64,000 nt of DNA from Desulfococcaceae bacterium (GCA_030145385.1 JAQYVU010000013.1:1-64000), one strand, 5' to 3'. Numbered from the stretch's first letter, positions 17,980 through 27,835 are shown. Translations and numbers: made by a program. The notes: generated by a model from the sequence alone, not told the origin.

Positions 17980-18606
17980 TTAACGTTTCATGATTACAAG
18001 ATTTACGGCCAGGGCAATAAAAACCGTTCCGGCAATCCGGTTTAAAATTTGCTGGGCATTTGCAGAACGGTAAAACCACTGGCGGATCCCCCCTGCCAGC
18101 AATGCAATGCTGCCGAATACCAGCACGGTGGCGACAATAAAAATCCCTCCGAAACTGATGAGCTGCAAGGTCAGAGACCCGCGGTCCGGGTCGGCAAACT
18201 GCGGCAAAAACGCCAGAAAAAAAATAGATACCTTGGGGTTGGTGATATTCATGATAATGCCGCGCCTGTATAGTTTCAGATAATCGCGCCCGTTATTATC
18301 CGCGCTCTGGATTTGGGTGGCAGACGCCCGAAAGGCCTGCCAGGCCAGATACAGCAGGTAGCCGGCACCGAAAAATTTCAGCGCCGTGAAGGCGGCCGCA
18401 GAAGTCTGGAAAATCACCGCCACCCCGAATGCCACGGCCAGGGTATGAACGATAAGTCCGGTACAAAGTCCGCATGTCACGACCAGTCCCGCCAGTTTTC
18501 CGTTGAGCGCGGATTGGGTTAAAACGAAAATATTATCCGGCCCCGGCGAAAGAGCGAGCAGGGCGGATGCCGCAAAGAAAGTGATGAGAATGTCAACGGG
18601 TATCAT
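17980..18606 (-). CDS. LysE/RhtB family amino-acid exporter
   Basis: A 208-aa inner-membrane protein with five to six helices. The family signature LLALSPGPDNIFVLTQSALNG sits in the first 40 residues, followed by GYLLYLAWQAFRA and RRGIIMNITNPKVSIFFLAF. LysE/RhtB members export lysine, threonine, homoserine or homoserine lactones; the substrate here cannot be told. The ATG at 18606 is preferred because AAGGA lies nine bases upstream, while a TTG three codons earlier abuts it. It converges on the truncated SDR and has no operon partner. Confidence 0.9.
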   Translation of the reverse strand: MIPVDILITFFAASALLALSPGPDNIFVLTQSALNGKLAGLVVTCGLCTGLIVHTLAVAFGVAVIFQTSAAAFTALKFFGAGYLLYLAWQAFRASATQIQSADNNGRDYLKLYRRGIIMNITNPKVSIFFLAFLPQFADPDRGSLTLQLISFGGIFIVATVLVFGSIALLAGGIRQWFYRSANAQQILNRIAGTVFIALAVNLVIMKR

Positions 18607-18700
18607 GTATTGCAATCCTTGTCTGTGTGACGCTGTTTTAATATCTAAAACAGTTGCAGCTGTTATAAAGTTTTTAAAATCAGATAGTTATCCATAAAAT

Positions 18701-21700
18701 TTAAATTTTTACCGCCGAGCGTTTGTTTTCCTGTTTGTCCGGCGATGCGCTAAACAGCGCTTTTACCTTTTCAATGAATAAATGAATATCATCTAATATC
18801 ATATATCCGCAGGGAATCAGCAGCAGGGTAATCCCGGTGGCAAACATCACGCCGAAACCTAAGCTGACGGCCATGGGAATTAAAAAACGGGCCTGGATGC
18901 TTTTTTCCAGCAGCATCGGGGTCAATCCCGCAAAAGTGGTCAATGAAGTCAGGATGATTGCCCGGAATCTTAACATTCCGCCTTTGATAACCGCATCATA
19001 GGCGCTGTCGCCATCCTTGCGCATCCGGTTCACCCGGTGGATCAGAACCAGTGAATCGTTGACCACCACACCTGCCAGCCCGACAATGCCGAACAGGCTG
19101 ACAATACTGATATTAAATCCCATCAGCAAATGCCCCCACACGGCACCGACAATGCCGAACGGGATGGCGGACATCACAATCAGCGGCTGGGAAAAGGATT
19201 TGAACGGCACGGCCAGCAAGGCATAAATACAGAACAGGGCAATAATAAACCCCCGTTTTACATCTGCTAAAGATTCCTGCTGTTCTTTGCCTTCCCCTTC
19301 AATGGTAAACCGAAGGCCCGGATATGTATTTTTCATTTCCGGTAAAAACCGGTCAACCAGGTCCTGGCGGATTTCATTGGCATTGGCCGCATTCTCATTC
19401 ACGTCTGCGGTAACCTTGATGACCCGCAGGCGCTGGGCCCGTTCAATGGTCGCATAGCCCCTTTTCATATCCACCTCTGCCACTGTCCGGAAAGGCACTT
19501 CCTCTCCGGCTGCCGTGCGGATACGCATTTCTTCGACATTTCCCACGGATCTGCGCTCGTCATCCGGAAACCGGATCAACACCTTGACTTCATTCTTGTC
19601 TCTCTGGAACCGGATGGCCTCGGCACCGTAAAAACCGTGCCGCACCTGGCGGGCCAGGTCGCTTAAGGTCAGTCCCAGGCTTTCTGCTTTTGGTTTTAAT
19701 TTCAGCTGCATTTCCATTTTGCCGGGCTGATAGCTGTCACTGATATCAAAAACACCGGGGAATTTACCCAGTTCGGTTTTCAGATCCTCTGCCGCGGTTT
19801 GGAGCTGTTCATAGTCATTTAATGACAGATGGATTTCGATGGCATTGCCGGCACTGTGAATTTCGCTGGAAAAGATCAGGGATTCCGTGTCGGCAATGCT
19901 GCCCACCCGTTCCCGCCACATGCGGTTGAGTTCAGCCGAACTGATATCCCGGATTTCCCCGTCCAGCAACTGGATCCAGACCTGTGCGAGATGTCCGCCT
20001 GAGCCTGAAGCGCCATGGCGGCCAAACTGGACGCCGATCAGGTTGGCGCTGTATTCCATGAGCGGCAGCGCGTTTTCGGCCCTTTTTTCATCCTGTTCAG
20101 TCATCACGTCCTTGCCGGCCTGTTCAATATATTTCACCACCTCCCGGGTTCGCTCCAAAGGGGTGCCGGACGGCATGGTGACCATGCACTGGAGCACATC
20201 TCCTTCCACTTTGGGGAAAAACGTGAATTTAATTTTACCCGATGTCCAGACACCAAGGGTCAGCATCAGGACGGAAATGCCGATAGCCACGGTCACATAA
20301 CGCCAGCGGACGCAGAATTTAACCAGCCAGGCATAGGGGTTTTGAATCACCCAGGTCATGATGCGTGCCATGAATTTTTCTTTTTTTTCCGGAGACTGCG
20401 CCATGAGCGCCGCCTTGCTTCTGGCCAGATGGGCGGGCAGCACAAACAGGGATTCCACCAGCGAGCCAATCAGGACTGCGATGACGACAATGGGAATGTT
20501 GCGCATGAGTTTTCCCATGGTGCCCCCGGCCATGAGCAGCGGGGCGAATGCCACCATAGTGGTTAAAACGGAAAAAATTACCGGACGGCCCACTTCGATG
20601 GCACCTTCGACAGCAGCGTCCAGGGGTGAGAGCCCTTCCTCCTGCTTGCGGAATACATTTTCCCCCACGATAATGGCATCATCCACCACAATTCCCAATA
20701 CCATGATAAACGCAAACAAGGAGATCATGTTCAGCGAGACGTCATTATACGGCAGTAGCATAAGCCCGGCAGCAAAACTGATGGGAATCCCCAGGGTTAC
20801 CCAGAAGGCCAGGCGCAGGTTGAGGAAAAAGCCCAGGATCAGGCTGACCAGGATCAGTCCCCAAAACATGTTTTTAGTCAGCAGCTCAATGCGGCTTTTT
20901 AAAATTTTGGACATATCATTATATGTTTCAACATGGATGCCGTCCGGAAGTCCCGGCTTGATTTCTGCCAGGTATTCTTTTACGGCAGCGGTCACTTTTA
21001 ATGCGTTCTGCTCGGCAACCCGGTAAACATTGACAATTAAAGCCGGTTTTCCTTCAAACCCGGCATAGAGGTCCACATCGGCAAAACCTTCTTTTAAATC
21101 GGCAAGATCGCCCAGGGTCACATTTGTGCCATCCGGATGGGTGATGATCGGGATGTCATGATAATCCGGCGCGTAATACCGGCGTCCTTTTGTCCGGATC
21201 AACACCTCGCCGGTCCGTGTTTTAACGCTTCCGGCAGGAAGATCCAGGCTGTTTTTTTCAACGGCTGCGGCCACCATTCCCAACGTCAGGCCATACTTGC
21301 GCAACGTGTTTTCAGGGATTTCAATATGGATTTCATTATCCCGTGCCGCCGCAATCTCTGCCAGTGTAATCCCCGGCAGGTTGGTCAATTCGTCTTTGAT
21401 GGTTTCAGCGACATGCTTGATGCTGGCTTCCGATGCGTCTCCGTAAACCGAAACACTGACGACCTGGGACTGGCGGGTCAGTTCACGAACCACGGGTTTC
21501 TCCGCTTCATCCGGCAGGGTGGTGATCCGGTCAACTTCCGCTTTGACTTCATCTAAAAGCTTTTTAAGGTCCCAGTCTTTCATGACTTCGATGGTAACCG
21601 ATCCGGCGCCTTCCCGGGCTTTTGAATCGATGCGCTCAATACCGGTCAGGCCTGCGATGTTTTCTTCAATACGGCGCACCACGCCTTCTTCAACTTCCTC

Positions 21701-21871
21701 GGGTGAAGCCCCGGGATAAGCGATGGAAATATTGATTTTATCTAAGGTGGTTTCCGGAAAAACTTCCAGTTTTATGCTGAATCCGGTGAGAATCCCGGCG
21801 ATGAGCAAAAAGAACATCAGCAGATTGGCTGCCACATGATTGTCTGCAAACCAGGCAATGGCACCTTTCAT
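18701..21871 (-). CDS. RND efflux pump permease (AcrB-like)
   Basis: A 1056-aa inner-membrane proton-driven transporter with the RND layout: helix 1 at the N-terminus, large periplasmic loop, helices 2-6 with the GIVVDDAIIVGENV proton-relay aspartates, then the duplicated half ending in GLAGVVVNDSLVLIHRVN. It begins with FADNHVAANLLMFFLLIAG and contains YPGASPEEVE, typical of HAE-1-like pumps. The start overlaps the adaptor stop (TAATG) behind GGAGGA, so translation is coupled. With the adaptor and outer-membrane factor it should form a tripartite drug or toxic-compound exporter. The substrate is unknown. Confidence 0.95.
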   Translation of the reverse strand: MKGAIAWFADNHVAANLLMFFLLIAGILTGFSIKLEVFPETTLDKINISIAYPGASPEEVEEGVVRRIEENIAGLTGIERIDSKAREGAGSVTIEVMKDWDLKKLLDEVKAEVDRITTLPDEAEKPVVRELTRQSQVVSVSVYGDASEASIKHVAETIKDELTNLPGITLAEIAAARDNEIHIEIPENTLRKYGLTLGMVAAAVEKNSLDLPAGSVKTRTGEVLIRTKGRRYYAPDYHDIPIITHPDGTNVTLGDLADLKEGFADVDLYAGFEGKPALIVNVYRVAEQNALKVTAAVKEYLAEIKPGLPDGIHVETYNDMSKILKSRIELLTKNMFWGLILVSLILGFFLNLRLAFWVTLGIPISFAAGLMLLPYNDVSLNMISLFAFIMVLGIVVDDAIIVGENVFRKQEEGLSPLDAAVEGAIEVGRPVIFSVLTTMVAFAPLLMAGGTMGKLMRNIPIVVIAVLIGSLVESLFVLPAHLARSKAALMAQSPEKKEKFMARIMTWVIQNPYAWLVKFCVRWRYVTVAIGISVLMLTLGVWTSGKIKFTFFPKVEGDVLQCMVTMPSGTPLERTREVVKYIEQAGKDVMTEQDEKRAENALPLMEYSANLIGVQFGRHGASGSGGHLAQVWIQLLDGEIRDISSAELNRMWRERVGSIADTESLIFSSEIHSAGNAIEIHLSLNDYEQLQTAAEDLKTELGKFPGVFDISDSYQPGKMEMQLKLKPKAESLGLTLSDLARQVRHGFYGAEAIRFQRDKNEVKVLIRFPDDERRSVGNVEEMRIRTAAGEEVPFRTVAEVDMKRGYATIERAQRLRVIKVTADVNENAANANEIRQDLVDRFLPEMKNTYPGLRFTIEGEGKEQQESLADVKRGFIIALFCIYALLAVPFKSFSQPLIVMSAIPFGIVGAVWGHLLMGFNISIVSLFGIVGLAGVVVNDSLVLIHRVNRMRKDGDSAYDAVIKGGMLRFRAIILTSLTTFAGLTPMLLEKSIQARFLIPMAVSLGFGVMFATGITLLLIPCGYMILDDIHLFIEKVKALFSASPDKQENKRSAVKI

Positions 21872-23043
21872 TATGAATCTCCTCCGGTATTTTCCACAAA
21901 TCGAACCTGCATGCCGTCACTGACCGCCTTAAGAGATGAGATGACCACTATTTCATTGTCAGACAGCCCGTCTTCAATCACGATGCCGTCATGATTGGAT
22001 CGGGCCACTTTAACTTTTCGAAAATACAGGCGGTTTTCTTCGGGGTTGACCACCCAGACGGACTGATTCTCACGCATGGCTGATCGGGGGATGACTGTTG
22101 CTTGATCTAAGGTGCGGCCGTAAATATCAATTTCGACAAACTGTCCGGCTGCCAGCGGGGGAAGGGACGCATATGGTTTTTCCACCTGAACAACCACATT
22201 GTGCATTCGGGTCAATTCATTGATCCGGCCTTCCGACCGGACCACCTGTCCCGGCCATCTGACTTTTTTTCCGGCCACCACCGCTTTTACTTCAGCGGCC
22301 GCACCGGTTGCGCTGTCTGTTGTAAAGCCCGGCACGTCAAACCAGAAAAGATCTTCGTCTTCCAGTGGTATCACGATTTCCGAGGCATCCGTGGATTGGA
22401 GGGTTGCCAGCGACTGGCCGGGGGATACATATTGTCCGATATCGACATTTTCGGAAACCACACGCCCGTTAAACGGTGCGGTCAGACGGGTCCGTTCGAG
22501 ATTGAGCCGGGCTTCTTTCAGGTTGGAACGTTCCGCTTCCAGCATTGAGCGAGCAGCCGCCAGTTGAGGTTCTTTGACCACCAGCGGGGGCGGTTCCTCA
22601 TTTGGATTATGCTGTTTCCATTCATCACCGGCTGCTGCCGATTCTTCCTGCGCCAGTTTAAAAAGGCTTTCTGCCTCTTTCACGCGGGCTTCGGCCAGGG
22701 TGACGGATATTTCATAGTCCACCGGCTCAATGGATAGCAAGCGATCGCCTTTTCGGAACATTCCGCCGTTGACCAGGCTGGATCCCACTTCAACGATTTT
22801 GCCGTTGACCTGGGGGACGAGCTGAATTTCCTGAACCGGTTTTGCCGACCCCTGGCCGGTGATTGTAATCTGCATTGGCCCGGTATTGACTGATACTGTT
22901 CGGACCATCGGCAGGGGGACTTCCGGTTTTTGTCTTTCAATGCCCTTTTTCCCGGCTTTTAATTTTGTAAACCCGGCAACACCGATGACGATAATGAGAA
23001 TCGTGATGATTGTCTGGATAAGAATTTTCTGTTTGGGCGACAT
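21871..23043 (-). CDS. RND periplasmic adaptor (membrane fusion protein)
   Basis: A 390-aa HlyD/AcrA-type adaptor. A single N-terminal helix (ILIQTIITILIIVIGVAGF) anchors it. A split lipoyl domain follows (GQGSAKPVQEIQLVPQVNGK and NGRVVSENVDIGQYVSPGQ) around a coiled-coil hairpin (about residues 105-185). A beta-barrel and membrane-proximal domain complete it (VVQVEKPYASLPPLAAGQFV). It bridges the pump and the outer-membrane channel encoded on either side. It is 21 bp downstream of the outer-membrane factor and overlaps the permease start. Confidence 0.93.
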   Translation of the reverse strand: MSPKQKILIQTIITILIIVIGVAGFTKLKAGKKGIERQKPEVPLPMVRTVSVNTGPMQITITGQGSAKPVQEIQLVPQVNGKIVEVGSSLVNGGMFRKGDRLLSIEPVDYEISVTLAEARVKEAESLFKLAQEESAAAGDEWKQHNPNEEPPPLVVKEPQLAAARSMLEAERSNLKEARLNLERTRLTAPFNGRVVSENVDIGQYVSPGQSLATLQSTDASEIVIPLEDEDLFWFDVPGFTTDSATGAAAEVKAVVAGKKVRWPGQVVRSEGRINELTRMHNVVVQVEKPYASLPPLAAGQFVEIDIYGRTLDQATVIPRSAMRENQSVWVVNPEENRLYFRKVKVARSNHDGIVIEDGLSDNEIVVISSLKAVSDGMQVRFVENTGGDS

Positions 23044-23064
23044 AGTTTTTTAACCTGTTTGTTT

Positions 23065-24489
23065 TCAATTGGTTATTTCTAAATCCCAGCCGCCGCCAAG
23101 GGCCCGGCACAGGCTGACATGATTGGATAGAATTTCGTATTCAACCGTGATCAGCAGAAGTGCTGCATTGACCCGGACCTGCTGGGAGTCCAGAACCGTC
23201 AGATAGTCCACCAGGCCCCTGCCGTAACGGTCATAGGCCACATCAAGGGTGGACGTTGCCTCGTCCCGGAATTTTAAAAGCCGGTTTCGACGTTCAATCA
23301 GTTCCTTACGATTGAGCAGAGCACCTTCAACTTCGGCAAAGGCCTGCAATACTGTTTTTGAATAGACCGTAAGTGCCTGTTCATATCGGGCCTGGGCGGC
23401 GCGCTGGTTAGCGGCCAGTTTGCCCGCATTAAACACCGACTGCATTCCCCCGGCAGCAATGCTCCAGAGCTCGCTTTCTGGATCAAACAGGGAGTTTAGT
23501 TCATCGCTGGCATAACCGAATGAGCCGGTGAGCGAAATTTTAGGAAAACGGCCTGCTTTGGCCACCCCGATTTGGGCGCATGCGGAATGCAGGACGGCTT
23601 CTGCGGATTGAATATCAGGGCGCCGCGCAATCAGTTCCGACGGCAATCCCGGCGGAACTTCCGGGGGCAGCCGGAAATAATTCAAATCCTGAGCGCGCGG
23701 CGGTTTATTTTTCGGGTATTGGCCCTGTAAAATTGCAAGGGCCTGGCTTTGCAGGCCGAGTGCGGCGGTCAGCGCTGGCAGCTGCGATTGTGCCTGGGCC
23801 AGAATCCGGCTGGCCTGCCGGACATCAAGGATTGTTGTCAGGCCCCGCCGGTATCGGCCTTCAACGATTTCCAGGCTCCGGCGGTAGGCGGAAACACTTT
23901 TATTGTTGACCTGAATCTGGCGCTCTATTGATTCAATATTTAAATACAGGGTGACTGCTTCGGCAACCAGGGTTTGAATAATTGTCCGGCGATTTTCCTC
24001 GGCAGAAAGAAGTTGTGCTTTCGCCGCCTCTGTGGATCGGGCCAGCCGACCCCAGAGATCAATTTCAAACGATGCCGGCAGGGATAAATTATATGAATCG
24101 CTGGTTTTTGTGCCGATGTTCCCGGTTAACGGGTTGATGGTGGAATAGCTCCGGCGGCCGGCTTCTACGCTTAAATTTAAAGAGGGATACTGGTCTGCAC
24201 GTGTCTGTTTGAAAATTGACTGAACCTCCATTACCCGGGCGGCGGCTGTCAGAATATCCGGATTGTTCTGAACAACATTGCTGACAATCTGATCAATTTC
24301 CGGATCATCAAAAACCTGCCACCAGTTTTTTTGTTCCTGCAATTCGGCTGACTTTTCCGGCGGAGTATTTATAAAAGTTTCCGCCAAGGGGATATTTAAA
24401 TCCGGGCTTTTAAAATCCGGCCCCATGGTGCAGGCGGTCAACAGAAGCCCGGCCAGCACGGTGATGCTATGAATATACCGCGATTTCAA
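23065..24489 (-). CDS. Outer-membrane efflux lipoprotein (TolC/NodT family)
   Basis: A 474-aa outer-membrane factor with a lipoprotein signal (VLAGLLLTAC, acylated Cys near residue 20). Two OEP repeats are rich in coiled coil and contain the family motifs WWQVFDDPEIDQIV, PASFEIDLWGRLARST and RRPDIQSAEAVLHSACAQIG. The start codon is TTG, overlapping the tetR stop as TTGA and preceded by GAGGAGG, so expression is coupled to the regulator gene. It supplies the exit duct for the RND pump encoded downstream. Confidence 0.94.
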   Translation of the reverse strand: MKSRYIHSITVLAGLLLTACTMGPDFKSPDLNIPLAETFINTPPEKSAELQEQKNWWQVFDDPEIDQIVSNVVQNNPDILTAAARVMEVQSIFKQTRADQYPSLNLSVEAGRRSYSTINPLTGNIGTKTSDSYNLSLPASFEIDLWGRLARSTEAAKAQLLSAEENRRTIIQTLVAEAVTLYLNIESIERQIQVNNKSVSAYRRSLEIVEGRYRRGLTTILDVRQASRILAQAQSQLPALTAALGLQSQALAILQGQYPKNKPPRAQDLNYFRLPPEVPPGLPSELIARRPDIQSAEAVLHSACAQIGVAKAGRFPKISLTGSFGYASDELNSLFDPESELWSIAAGGMQSVFNAGKLAANQRAAQARYEQALTVYSKTVLQAFAEVEGALLNRKELIERRNRLLKFRDEATSTLDVAYDRYGRGLVDYLTVLDSQQVRVNAALLLITVEYEILSNHVSLCRALGGGWDLEITN

Positions 24490-25145
24490 ACTGTTTCCTC
24501 CTCGGTACGGTTCTTAATGCCATTAATACCGTTCATGGCAAATGACACAATATGATCAATAACCCGGGATTTAAACTGCGGATCAAATTCCTGGTTCATT
24601 ACCCGGGAAACCACCGGCTGGGCAAACCCGAAATAAACAATCATGCTGATGATGCTGAAAATGGACAGTGTCAGCTGCTCCAGGCATATGTTCTCCGGCA
24701 GAGACGGCCGGATCAATTCACGGACAGCAATATGCATCGGGCGGATGACTTCCTCAACTACAATGTTAACGGCTTCCGTGGGGTGTGCCAATTCCCGGAG
24801 CATCAGGTTGATATGGCATTGTCTTTCATTGTCCGTCATAGAACCGACAAGAAAGGCCGTGGCAATCGCCCGGACCATGTCGGCGGTATCCGGGTCGTTT
24901 TTTTCAGACAGGTATTTTCTGAAAAATTTTCGGACACCATCTGCCCGGGGGACCCAGCGTTCCTTGAACACGGAAAGATACAGGTTCATTTTATTCCCAA
25001 AATGATAATTGATTGCTGCCAGGTTGCTGTCAGCCGCTGCGGTGATTTCCCGGACGCTGACTGCTGCAAATCCTTTCTGGGCAAACAGCTGCTCCGCCTG
25101 TATCAGCAATCTGTCCCTTGTGTTATCCGTCGATGGATTTGTCAA
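24486..25145 (-). CDS. TetR-family repressor (CerR/DUF1956-like)
   Basis: A 219-aa regulator. Residues 8-55 hold the TetR helix-turn-helix (LLIQAEQLFAQKGFAAVSV, ITAAADSNLAAINYHFGNK). The remainder is an all-helical ligand domain resembling the CerR/CecR C-terminal family. It is the first gene of the efflux operon and should repress it, with pump substrates as inducers. The start appears to be TTG (LTNPSTD), seven bases after GGAGT. Two perfect palindromes lie 56-81 bp upstream inside the promoter and are the likely operator. Confidence 0.92.
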   Translation of the reverse strand: MTNPSTDNTRDRLLIQAEQLFAQKGFAAVSVREITAAADSNLAAINYHFGNKMNLYLSVFKERWVPRADGVRKFFRKYLSEKNDPDTADMVRAIATAFLVGSMTDNERQCHINLMLRELAHPTEAVNIVVEEVIRPMHIAVRELIRPSLPENICLEQLTLSIFSIISMIVYFGFAQPVVSRVMNQEFDPQFKSRVIDHIVSFAMNGINGIKNRTEEETV

Positions 25146-25200
25146 ATGAATACTCCGTTGGAGCTTGAATTAATCAAAAAAATTGAGTTTCTATATGTTT

Positions 25201-25235
25201 CAAACGTTTGTATTAAACGATCGTTTGAATGTCAA
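25201..25235 (-). promoter_or_regulatory. Efflux operon promoter with embedded TetR operator
   Basis: Read on the minus strand, TTGACA (25235-25230), a 17-bp spacer and TACAAA (25212-25207) form a sigma-70 promoter for tetR and the efflux genes. The spacer contains the perfect 12-bp palindrome AAACGATCGTTT (25215-25226), and a second perfect palindrome CAAACGTTTG (25201-25210) overlaps the -10. Repressor bound here would block RNA polymerase directly, giving autoregulation. Confidence 0.7.
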
Positions 25236-25495
25236 TGGTTTTTTAACCCGGCATCCCGCCGTGATAGAGTCGAATAAAACGTCTTAAGACTTAGTTACAA
25301 TTGGTGTGCCGGCTTTAATACCTTGTTAAATGACAATTCATGACGAAGCGGTGACGAAAATTGTCAAAATCATTGCATAAAATAATAACCATTCGTTTTG
25401 GAGGATAATGTTTAAAAAAATGCATTTTGTTGAAATCCTATACAGCCGGTCATTCGTGCTGAACACAGGATGATCGTATTCGGATAGAATGAAAT

Positions 25496-25512
25496 ATGGA
25501 ATGTTAATTGCA
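25496..25512 (+). promoter_or_regulatory. Possible sigma-54 promoter
   Basis: ATGGAATGTTAATTGCA has GG and GC separated by exactly 10 bases, and the -12 half (TTGCAA) matches consensus. The -24 half (TGGAATG) keeps TGG and G only. It lies about 66 bp before the sensor kinase start. The match is moderate and could be chance in AT-rich DNA. Confidence 0.35.
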
Positions 25513-25577
25513 ATAATTTTAAAGAACCCTTTTATAATCAACTGTTTTTTTGCGTAACTGTCGGAGAAAAAGGATCC

Positions 25578-27809
25578 ATGTCGATACGGACAAAAATTGG
25601 CATTATTTTATTATGCGCTGTTATCTGTTTCAGCGTTGCGCAGTACAGTGTCCAGCGGTTTATAATTCTTCCGGGGTTCTTTTCCCTTGAACGTGATGAA
25701 GCAATCAGGGATACGGGTCGCGTGTCAAAAGCTATTATAAATGAAATAGAGCATTTGGGTACCATGTGTTGGGATTGGGCGGCATGGGATGATACCTATG
25801 ATTTCGTGCAATCCGGGTCTGAAGAATATATTAAATCCAATCTGGTTTTAAGTACGTTTATCGGTAATAATTTGAATTTAATTTATATCTGCGATGTTGA
25901 GGGTCATGTCGTATGGGGAAAGATTTATGACGCTGACGCAGAAAGAGAAATTCAACTGGACTTATTCCCAAAGGATTTTTTACCCCCGACGCATCCTCTG
26001 CTCATTGGAGATAGCGGTCAGCATCAGCCGGGTCCGGGTGTCAAGGGGATTTTGATCACTGAAGCAGGTCCTGCTGCGGTGTCTGCCATGCCTATATTAA
26101 AAAGTAACAATGATGGCCCGTCACGCGGAACGCTTATTATGGGACGTTTTTTGAATGCGGATACGGTTTTGCATATTGCGGACCAAACCCAGGTTGATTT
26201 TTCTTTAACAACACTTTCCGCTTCAGCCGCCCGGCTTGTATTAAAAAATAATAATGAAATATCTTTTGAGGTCGAGGTTGCGGATAAGGATCATTTAAAT
26301 GTGCATTCAATTTTTCCGGATATTAACGGAAAGCCGGCAATCGCCATCACCACGAATTTTTACAGAAAAATTTCCCAAAAAGGCTATGACACGGTTCAAA
26401 ACGGTATCTATTCGATGCTGATTGCCGGCATGGGTATACTGATTCTGATATTGCTAAGTCTCAAATATTCTATTCTTAATCCAATTTCAATACTGAGCAA
26501 CCATGTTTTCTCCATTAAAAAATCCGGGGATCTGTCAAAAAGATTGTTGTTTTCCCAAAACGATGAAATCGGGATACTCGCAAATGAGTTTGATAATATG
26601 GTTTCCCGGATTGAGCAGATTGCGATTGAGAAAGATCTGATCAACAAGCAGTTAAGCAAAGATATCGAAAAACGTAAACAGGCAGAAACAGCCTTAATGG
26701 ATAGCGAAAAACGTTTTCGGACCATGGTCGAACAGGCGGGTGATGCGGTTTTTTTACATGATGCAGACGGTAATTTCAGGATCGTCAACCAGGCTGCCTG
26801 TGAGCATCTTGGCTATGAAAAAAGTATGCTTTTAAACTTATCCATATATGATGTTGACCCGGATGCCGTCATGCGGGGAGATGATAATAATTTCTGGAAA
26901 AAAATAAAACATAGTGAACCGTTTTTATTTGAAACACGGCATCAGCGAAAGGATGGAACGTTTATCCCGGTTGAAGTGAGCCTGACGTCCATTCAATACG
27001 GCGGGGAGGACTTAATCTTATCCATTGCAAGGGACGTTACCCAACGCAAACAAATGGATGATCAAATCCGTCAATCCCAGAAAATGGAGGCAATGACGAC
27101 ATTAACAGCCGGGATTGCCCATAATTTTAACAATATTCTTTCGGTGATAGTCGGTTGCACGGAGCTTGCCGTTGCAAGGCTGCCAAAGGACAATCAGGCG
27201 GTTAGGCTTTTAAAAAAGGTTGAAGATGCCAGTGTCCGGGCAAAGGACATTGTCTGGCAGCTGATTCGCTTTAGTCAGAAGTATGAAAATAATTTTCTGC
27301 CTGTCCGGGTGTATTCGGTGATCGAAAAAGAGATCAGGCAAATGGAATCTGTGATTTCCGGCAAAATAAGAATTATCAGTCAGTTGCAATCAGACTGCTA
27401 TCCGGTTTTCGGAGATGTCAGTCAGTTCCGGGTTTTGATGGAAAATCTCCTGACAAATGCAGTTGAGTCAATAACAAATGGCCGGGGGGTCATTGAAGTT
27501 CAGCTTGAAAATATCTCTGATCCGGGTGCCGCCAATGCCAGGGATGAAAATCTCAAAAACGGAAAATTCATCCGGCTGACAATCAGGGATAATGGCCAGG
27601 GAATCGAGCCGTCTCATATGGATCGGATATTTGATCCGTATTTTACCACAAAAGATTTTTCAAATGGTGCCGGTATGGGACTATCCGTTGTGCACGGTAT
27701 TGTAACAAATAATGGCGGATCCATAACTGTTGACAGTAAGGTTGACAGGGGGACCGAGATCCGTATTCTTTTCCCGGCGGCTGAACCCGCCGGTGAAATG
27801 ACAAATTAA
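25578..27809 (+). CDS. CHASE4-HAMP-PAS hybrid-free sensor histidine kinase
   Basis: A 743-aa inner-membrane sensor. Order: membrane helix (8-28); periplasmic CHASE4 domain (about 45-270, with CWDWAAWDDTYDFV); second helix (about 278-300); HAMP (about 300-355); PAS (about 380-490, ending IARDVTQRKQ); HisKA with phospho-acceptor His515 in TAGIAHNFNNIL; and an ATPase domain with the N box (LLTNAVESI), G1 (IRDNGQGIEPSHMDRIFDPY) and G2 (GAGMGLSVVHG). No receiver is fused and no response-regulator gene is adjacent, so the partner is elsewhere; the receiver-PAS protein at 2465 is one candidate by type only. The signal is unknown. A terminator follows immediately. Confidence 0.92.
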   Translation: MSIRTKIGIILLCAVICFSVAQYSVQRFIILPGFFSLERDEAIRDTGRVSKAIINEIEHLGTMCWDWAAWDDTYDFVQSGSEEYIKSNLVLSTFIGNNLNLIYICDVEGHVVWGKIYDADAEREIQLDLFPKDFLPPTHPLLIGDSGQHQPGPGVKGILITEAGPAAVSAMPILKSNNDGPSRGTLIMGRFLNADTVLHIADQTQVDFSLTTLSASAARLVLKNNNEISFEVEVADKDHLNVHSIFPDINGKPAIAITTNFYRKISQKGYDTVQNGIYSMLIAGMGILILILLSLKYSILNPISILSNHVFSIKKSGDLSKRLLFSQNDEIGILANEFDNMVSRIEQIAIEKDLINKQLSKDIEKRKQAETALMDSEKRFRTMVEQAGDAVFLHDADGNFRIVNQAACEHLGYEKSMLLNLSIYDVDPDAVMRGDDNNFWKKIKHSEPFLFETRHQRKDGTFIPVEVSLTSIQYGGEDLILSIARDVTQRKQMDDQIRQSQKMEAMTTLTAGIAHNFNNILSVIVGCTELAVARLPKDNQAVRLLKKVEDASVRAKDIVWQLIRFSQKYENNFLPVRVYSVIEKEIRQMESVISGKIRIISQLQSDCYPVFGDVSQFRVLMENLLTNAVESITNGRGVIEVQLENISDPGAANARDENLKNGKFIRLTIRDNGQGIEPSHMDRIFDPYFTTKDFSNGAGMGLSVVHGIVTNNGGSITVDSKVDRGTEIRILFPAAEPAGEMTN

Positions 27810-27835
27810 AGGGTTTAGTAAACCCCTTTCTTTTC
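27808..27835 (+). terminator. Intrinsic terminator after the kinase gene
   Basis: AAAGGGTTT, loop AGT and AAACCCCTTT (27808-27829) form a hairpin with one bulge, followed by CTTTTC. The stem starts on the kinase stop codon. Confidence 0.65.

Noticed and set aside
20358-21026. A 222-codon open frame on the plus strand inside the efflux permease gene
   Set aside because: It is antisense to a motif-perfect RND permease, has low-complexity Ser/Arg/Met composition and no recognisable domain.
24552-25277. A 241-codon plus-strand frame across the tetR gene
   Set aside because: It runs antisense to an intact TetR protein and through its promoter; the composition is shadow-like.
25338-25541. A 67-codon minus-strand frame between tetR and the kinase
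   Set aside because: No ribosome site, no motif, and it lies in an AT-rich regulatory gap.
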